From Burkholderiales bacterium RIFCSPHIGHO2_12_FULL_69_20 (GTDB lineage Bacteria; Pseudomonadota; Gammaproteobacteria; Burkholderiales; Burkholderiaceae_C): DNA of 64,000 bases. How positions within the stretch are numbered: position 1 is the first letter of the stretch; every line of letters starts with the position of its first letter. Positions 60,370 to 64,000 of this stretch are shown piece by piece. The position numbers and the translations under genes are program-made. The notes beneath the pieces are model-generated. The model saw nothing but the letters and a program-made list of their open reading frames with translations, searched no databases and was not told the DNA's origin. The stretch lies in NCBI GenBank assembly GCA_001770815.1, contig MESD01000193.1, positions 18,743 through 82,742 of the forward strand. Direction: 5' to 3'.

Positions 60370-60580
60370 GCAGACTCCCTTGTCAGGTCGCCGCGAACGC
60401 CAGCAGATACGCAGCGGGCCTCTCTCGCACCGGGTGGCCGATGCATCACGCCCGGACCCAAAGGGCTGCGTCAACCGTCGCGCCTGGTACCCAGGCCCAA
60501 CGATCACCCGCAGCCGATGGGGCTGTGAACTTCAGTGCTTGAACGTGCACCCGCTGGTGAGCACCGGCGGGTGGGTCGGA
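60370..60580. other. Region between the PEP-CTERM gene and giant 2
   Basis: No gene. It holds the giant 2 ribosome site (AGGGAG, 60375-60380) and a perfect inverted repeat GCCTGG-TAC-CCAGGC at 60482-60496. A TTGACG hexamer lies near 60470 on the minus strand without a good -10 partner. A longer hairpin occupies 60548-60573. Confidence 0.4.
60548..60573 (-). terminator. Hairpin after the PEP-CTERM gene, weak terminator candidate
   Basis: CACCCGC (60548-60554) pairs with GCGGGTG (60567-60573), extended by three inner pairs around a four-base loop after one mismatch. It starts 8 bases after the PEP-CTERM stop. No U-tract follows on the minus strand, so termination may be partial and read-through into giant 2 is possible. 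Confidence 0.4.
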
Positions 60581-61222
60581 CTACGAGCGCCGACGCTTCA
60601 CCTGCCAGCCGACCAGGGCCAGGCCCGGCAGCAGCAGCAGCGCCATGGCCGGCTCGGGCACGGCCGACAGGACCGTGATGCGCATGTCCTGCAGCGCGGC
60701 CGGGTAGGTGTATTCGGATTCATTGATGTCGGCCAGCACGTTGTCACCACCGAATGAGATTCGGTAGTCACCAGGCGCCGCATCGGCCTTGATCTCGAAA
60801 GCAGCGCGCAGATGCACCTGCCCCCGACGCATCTGCCCGGCCCTGCCATCGGTGAAGAACGACATCCGGTATCCCCCCAGGTCGGCTGCAAGGCCGGCAG
60901 GGGTTGGGTTCTCAAGCATGTTGCCGCCGTTGCCCTGCGCAAACGACTTCAGCAACTGTGCATAGTCGGTCAGGCTCTGCTGCGAACCAAAGGTGTCGAT
61001 CGTCGAGGCGTCCGGAAGAAAGTTCAGCACCAGCTTCGAGTACTCGATGACAAAGTCCTCGACCATGATCTCGAAGCCGTCGCCGTAGTCGTAGGTCAAC
61101 TCGATGAAGACTTGCTCACCGGCCCGGCCGGAGGCGTTGCTGCCCTGCACCGGGAACTCGTCCGCCTGCGCAGCGCCTGCCAGTGCCAGTGCGGCCGAAA
61201 CCGCAATTAGTAGTCTTTTCAT
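60581..61222 (-). CDS. PEP-CTERM secreted protein with cohesin-like pattern
   Basis: 213 aa. The start at 61222 is preferred to an upstream in-frame codon because it opens a clear signal peptide, MKRLLIAVSAALALAGAAQA cut before DEFPVQ, and has AAGGAAA upstream with AGGA seven bases from the ATG. The C-terminus is a full PEP-CTERM signal: VPEP, a hydrophobic segment (AMALLLLPGLALVGW) and KRRRS. Such proteins are exported by Sec and processed by an exosortase, which is not encoded here, and are often linked to exopolysaccharide or biofilm. The mature part has GRAGEQVFIELTYDYGD, YSKLVLNF and FEIKADAAPGDYRISF, resembling a cohesin-type beta-sandwich. It lies 211 bases upstream of giant 2, which has a dockerin, so a binding partnership is an attractive but unproven guess. 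Confidence 0.85.
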   Translation of the reverse strand: MKRLLIAVSAALALAGAAQADEFPVQGSNASGRAGEQVFIELTYDYGDGFEIMVEDFVIEYSKLVLNFLPDASTIDTFGSQQSLTDYAQLLKSFAQGNGGNMLENPTPAGLAADLGGYRMSFFTDGRAGQMRRGQVHLRAAFEIKADAAPGDYRISFGGDNVLADINESEYTYPAALQDMRITVLSAVPEPAMALLLLPGLALVGWQVKRRRS

Positions 61223-61260
61223 CGAAATTTCCTTTTTGATTTGATCGAAATCATGGACTC

Positions 61261-61273
61261 CTAACTCAGTTAG
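61261..61273. promoter_or_regulatory. Palindrome upstream of the PEP-CTERM gene
   Basis: CTAACTCAGTTAG is a perfect 6-1-6 inverted repeat centred about 45 bases upstream of the ATG at 61222. Its size suits a small dimeric regulator, but no regulator gene is adjacent and the match could be chance. Confidence 0.3.
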
Positions 61274-61514
61274 CGCCACCGATGTTTTTGCCTACCGCCC
61301 GAATGAGGGGGGAGCCGGGATTTCCCCATTTACAAGGCCATTCGCCGGCTGCACCACCACAACGCTCACCTCCCAGTTGAGCGACCGCGCAGCCGATGCA
61401 TGCGGGCGGCCATGGCCAGCAGGGGCCGACCACTTGCAGTCGCCCACGCACGGGGCCGTTCAACGGTGCCCCTGGCTCAACAAAGCCCAGCCGTGAGCCT
61501 GGCGTCCCGCATGA

Positions 61515-61664
61515 ACCCGTTCACCATCAAGGCACCCGGCGGCGCATGCGTTTCTGAGTTCGACCCTGGTGGTGCCGGAGCCGGCGACGTGGGCGTTGTG
61601 GATCATGGGGCTGGCGCTGCTGATGGGGCGGCAAGGGCGACCGCGGGCCCGCCGCCAGCATTGA
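61515..61664 (+). pseudogene. Orphan PEP-CTERM tail, remnant of a broken gene
   Basis: On the plus strand, one frame reads VVPEPATWALWIMGLALLMG followed by RQGRPRARRQH and a stop at 61662-61664. This is a complete PEP-CTERM signal: PEP motif, hydrophobic helix and arginine-rich end. Upstream the frame is open only to a stop at 61512-61514, has no ATG, and carries no signal peptide or domain. An ATG at 61511 lies in a different frame. It most likely remains from a truncated or frameshifted gene; a sequencing indel near 61560 is the alternative. Confidence 0.6.
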
Positions 61665-61828
61665 ATCAGCCGCGCGGCCAGATCTGCGCACGGTCAGGAT
61701 CACCGCGCGAGCAGCCCTCGGCTTCTGATCATCGACGGTGCCGGTGAGCATGCCGTGGCCCGCTTTGAACCGCGCCCGCCCTGTGTGGCGCGCTTCATCC
61801 ACCGCCAAGGGGCCGGCGGCGAGCCCGA

Positions 61829-61857
61829 ATTGACGCTGCCACGGGCCTGCTCTACCG
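61829..61857 (+). promoter_or_regulatory. Candidate promoter of the alcohol dehydrogenase gene
   Basis: TTGACG (61829-61834) and TACCGT (61852-61857) are 17 bases apart. The -35 is close to consensus, the -10 only moderate. They end 30 bases before the start codon, leaving a short leader with CGGAG at 61876-61880. Confidence 0.35.
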
Positions 61858-61887
61858 TTACCTGCGTCAAATTTTCGGAGTCATGTG

Positions 61888-62946
61888 ATGCGGATGCGCA
61901 GTTACCAGGTCTGTCAGTGCGGGTCGCCACTGCAGCGCAGCGAGGGCGAGGCGCCCACCCCCCAGGGCACGCAGGTGCTGCTGAAGGTGCTGGCCGCGGG
62001 CGTGTGCCACTCCGACCTGCACATCTGGGATGGCTACTACGAGATCGGCGGCGGCAAGCAGCTCAACCTGGTGGACCGCGGCATCAAGTTGCCGCTGACC
62101 ATGGGCCACGAGAACGTCGGCGAGGTGATCGCGGTCGGCCCCGAGGCCACCGGCGTAAAGGTCGGCGACATCCGCCTGGCCAACCCCTGGATCGGCTGCG
62201 GCGAATGCGCCGCCTGCCGCCGCAACGAAGAAAACCTGTGCGTGAAGCCGCGCTTCCTGGGCGTGTTCTCGCAGGGTGGTTATTCCACGCACCTGGTGGT
62301 GCCGCACGCCCGCCATCTGTTCGATATCGGCAGTCTCAGCCCGCAGCAGGCGGCACCGCTGGCATGTTCGGGCGTGACCGCCTACGCCGCGCTGAAAAAG
62401 GTGCAGGCGACGCTGGCCACCGACCCGGTGGTGGTGATCGGCGCGGGGGGCGTGGGCATGATGGGCATCGCGCTGGCGCGGATGATGGGTGCCCAGCAGG
62501 TGATCGCCGTCGACATCGATCCGCTCAAGCGCGAGGCGGCCCTGAAGGCCGGCGCCACGCTGGCCATCGACGGCGGTGCCAGCGACGCGGTGGCGTTGAT
62601 CCAGCAGGCCACGGGCGGTGGCTCGGTGGCCACGCTGGATTTCGTCGGCTCGGGCCCCACGGTGGACCTGGCCATCGCCGCGGCGATCAAGGGCGGCAGC
62701 GTGGTGGTGGTGGGCCTGTATGGCGGCGCGATCACCCTGCCCACACCCTACCTGCCGATGCGCGCCTTGACCTTGCGCGGCTCGTACGTGGGCAGCCACA
62801 GCGAGCTGGCCGAGTTGCTGGCGCTGGTCAACCAGCAGGGCCTGCCGGCCGTGCCCATCAGCACCCGCCCGTTGGACGAGGTGAGCACGGCACTGGCCGA
62901 TTTGCGTGCGGGCCGCGTGATCGGCCGGGTGGTGCTGGCCGGCTGA
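61888..62946 (+). CDS. Zinc-dependent alcohol dehydrogenase (MDR family)
   Basis: 352 aa, typical length for medium-chain zinc alcohol dehydrogenases, which oxidise alcohols or reduce aldehydes with NAD(P). Catalytic zinc ligands are C40 (GVCHSDLH), H74 with E75 (GHEN) and C160 (LACSG). The structural zinc site is C104, C107, C110 and C118. The dinucleotide motif is GAGGVG at 185-190, and D209 at the end of the second strand of the Rossmann fold favours NAD. The ATG at 61888 is chosen because CGGAG lies seven bases upstream; the GTG one codon earlier is the alternative. The exact substrate cannot be read from sequence. It stands alone, convergent with the response regulator 40 bases away, and has no evident link to the giant-protein locus. 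Confidence 0.9.
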   Translation: MRMRSYQVCQCGSPLQRSEGEAPTPQGTQVLLKVLAAGVCHSDLHIWDGYYEIGGGKQLNLVDRGIKLPLTMGHENVGEVIAVGPEATGVKVGDIRLANPWIGCGECAACRRNEENLCVKPRFLGVFSQGGYSTHLVVPHARHLFDIGSLSPQQAAPLACSGVTAYAALKKVQATLATDPVVVIGAGGVGMMGIALARMMGAQQVIAVDIDPLKREAALKAGATLAIDGGASDAVALIQQATGGGSVATLDFVGSGPTVDLAIAAAIKGGSVVVVGLYGGAITLPTPYLPMRALTLRGSYVGSHSELAELLALVNQQGLPAVPISTRPLDEVSTALADLRAGRVIGRVVLAG

Positions 62947-62986
62947 TGCCGGATCAAGCGCGCCCTGCCCTCGGTTCGACCGGCAA

Positions 62987-63604
62987 CTACCGGCTGCCCG
63001 GCGTGGCCGGGTTGACGGGGTGTGGACGCGCGACCCACCAATCGCTGTCGGGCTGGGCCAGGCCGCGCACCGTCGGGGCCGAGCGATAGGTGGGGCACCA
63101 GCGGGCCAGGCAGTCCTCCAGATCCTGATCCTCACACGGTTTGCACAGGCTGCCGTTCATCCCGTGCTGCGCCAGGACGGCCGCACCCAGGCTGCTGCTG
63201 GAATACGCAATCACAGGCACCGCTGACCGCGATGATCGGCTCTCGAAGCGCCGGATGGCCGATGTCGCGTCCAAACCGTCGAGGACCGGCATCTGCAGAT
63301 CCATGAGGATGAGATCGAAGGGCAGTTCACAGGCCAGCGCCACGGCTTCGGCGCCGTCTTCAGCCAGCCATGGCGCGAGCCCCCGCGATGCCATCAGCGC
63401 CGAGATCACCATCAGGTTCACCGGGTTGTCGTCGACAACCAGCACGCGGGCCGAGCCGTAGGCGTGTGCATGGGGCCAGCCGGTTTCCATCGGCAGGTCG
63501 TCGCACGCCCGTCCGGTCTCGCTCGACCCAGCCTGCAACCAGGACCGGAGCATGCCGAACCATCCGTTTGGTGCAGGCGCATCGGGCGCAGGAAAACCGC
63601 TCAT
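62987..63604 (-). CDS. Stand-alone receiver-domain response regulator
   Basis: 205 aa. Residues about 52-170 form a CheY-like receiver: acidic pair D58/D59 (VVDDNPVN), phosphoacceptor D102 (LILMDLQMPVLDG), switch S135 (IAYSSSS) and K155 (CKPCEDQDLED). There is no DNA-binding or enzymatic output domain; a ~50-residue Pro/Ala-rich N-terminus and a ~35-residue tail flank the receiver. DDNPVN and MDLQMPVLDG are most like receivers from hybrid histidine kinases, so it may act in a phosphorelay or by protein-protein contact. The start at 63604 is supported by AGAGGG six bases upstream; the open frame continues further but without such a site. No cognate kinase is in the window. Confidence 0.85.
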   Translation of the reverse strand: MSGFPAPDAPAPNGWFGMLRSWLQAGSSETGRACDDLPMETGWPHAHAYGSARVLVVDDNPVNLMVISALMASRGLAPWLAEDGAEAVALACELPFDLILMDLQMPVLDGLDATSAIRRFESRSSRSAVPVIAYSSSSLGAAVLAQHGMNGSLCKPCEDQDLEDCLARWCPTYRSAPTVRGLAQPDSDWWVARPHPVNPATPGSR

Positions 63605-63802
63605 TGGAGACCCTCTCGTGCCAGCGATGACTGCCCAGCTTGGCACCGTTGGCAAACGGTGTATGTGCGATGGCGCACGTGGCCTTCGGGCGTTCGTCAC
63701 CGCACAGACCTGGCCAGCGCAGCGGGCGCACCCTCGTCGTTGACTGAAGGGTTGCCTCGCGGTGTCGCGGGCCAGGCTTTCAGCGAACACAAAGGATTCG
63801 CG
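63605..63802. other. Divergent region with two hairpins
   Basis: 198 bases between the leftward response regulator and the rightward dehydrogenase. It contains CACCGTT-GGCA-AACGGTG (63644-63661), a perfect 7-bp inverted repeat, and immediately after it GTGCG-ATGG-CGCAC (63665-63678). They could be operators or RNA hairpins. No clear promoter pair is seen; the dehydrogenase ribosome site AAAGGA is at 63791-63796. Confidence 0.4.
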
Positions 63803-64000
63803 ATGCAAGCCCTCGTCTACAACGGCCCCCATCAAAAAGCGCTGGAAGATCGCCCCAAGCCGGTGACCCAGGCTCCGACCGATGCGATCGTCAGGATCAC
63901 CAAGACCACCATCTGCGGCACCGATCTGCACATCCTCAAGGGCGACGTGGCGACCTGCGCGCCCGGCACCATCCTGGGCCACGAGGGTGTGGGCGTCATC
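63803..64000 (+). CDS. Zinc-dependent alcohol dehydrogenase, 5' part only
   Basis: 66 codons are visible before the window ends. MQALVYNGPHQKALEDRPKP is the usual start of a zinc alcohol dehydrogenase subgroup, followed by catalytic C38 (TTICGTDLHILKGD) and H60/E61 (GHEGVG). The start has AAAGGA six bases upstream. It belongs to the same superfamily as the dehydrogenase at 61888 but to a different branch (TICGTDLH against GVCHSDLH), so it is not a recent copy. The substrate is unknown. Confidence 0.88.
   Translation, partial: MQALVYNGPHQKALEDRPKPVTQAPTDAIVRITKTTICGTDLHILKGDVATCAPGTILGHEGVGVI

Larger units (their letters stand above)
61223..61887. other. Divergent intergenic region with PEP-CTERM remnant
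   Basis: 665 bases without an intact gene, between the leftward PEP-CTERM gene and the rightward alcohol dehydrogenase. It holds the AAGGAAA ribosome site (61228-61234), the palindrome CTAACTCAGTTAG (61261-61273), an orphan plus-strand PEP-CTERM tail (61566-61664) and a candidate dehydrogenase promoter (61829-61857). No sigma-54 site of the kind reported for some PEP-CTERM genes is seen. Confidence 0.5.

Noticed and set aside
1711-60369. Repeats considered as a CRISPR array or satellite DNA
   Set aside because: The repetition is at protein level, with units of variable length in one frame; there are no identical short direct repeats with unique spacers.
60370-60507. 46-codon upstream extension of giant 2
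   Set aside because: It lacks a ribosome site, is not similar to the giant 1 N-terminus, and a strong AGGGAG precedes the ATG at 60369.
61867-63135. Minus-strand open frame opposite the alcohol dehydrogenase
   Set aside because: The plus-strand frame has complete zinc and nucleotide motifs; the opposite frame is a compositional shadow rich in His, Arg, Gln and Ala.

Overview
The window is GC-rich throughout, almost fully coding, and dominated by two enormous intact minus-strand genes. The PEP-CTERM protein, the high GC and the GC-biased third codon positions suggest a beta-proteobacterium of the Burkholderiales (Rubrivivax/Leptothrix/Ideonella-like). This placement is an inference; there is no rRNA, tRNA or other phylogenetic marker here.

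Layout, minus strand, in order of transcription: a PEP-CTERM secreted protein (61222-60581); giant protein 2 (60369-28084, 10,761 aa); a strong intrinsic terminator (about 27966-27922); giant protein 1 (27717-1711, 8,668 aa); a 63-aa ORF joined by stop/start overlaps to giant 1 before it and sapC after it; sapC (1523-747); and a GAF-domain protein that runs off the left edge (681-1). At the right end are a zinc alcohol dehydrogenase (+, 61888-62946), a stand-alone receiver-domain response regulator (-, 63604-62987) and the start of a second zinc alcohol dehydrogenase (+, 63803 onward). These three look unrelated to the giant-protein locus.

Both giants carry an N-terminal LEPR-XLL-type motif and long stretches of Ala/Gly/Ser-rich beta-strand repeats. 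Both also carry a recurring ~55-aa module (HG-L-x-x-GD-x-V-x-Y ... GGL-x-x-G-x-x-Y) and a related ~40-residue C-terminal tail (W-x3-FV-x2-LGA ... PNA-x-LRL), although the regions before the tails are unrelated. Giant 1 ends with RTX-like repeats, seven tandem domains with EF-hand-like loops, a GxMTGGGS domain and a metzincin-type zinc protease domain (HELGHVLGLDH). Giant 2 ends with FG-GAP propeller blocks, a PA14 domain, PKD-like domains interrupted by paired P-domains, and a cohesin-dockerin-cohesin module.

The working model (inference) is a surface-adhesin locus exported by type I secretion. Giant 1, the 63-aa protein, SapC and the GAF protein form one translationally coupled operon; SapC is named from the Campylobacter fetus S-layer locus, and the GAF protein may continue into an HlyD-type adaptor outside the window. 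Giant 2 and the adjacent PEP-CTERM protein, which has a cohesin-like pattern, may form a matching pair. A second, orphan PEP-CTERM tail lies at about 61566-61664 on the plus strand.
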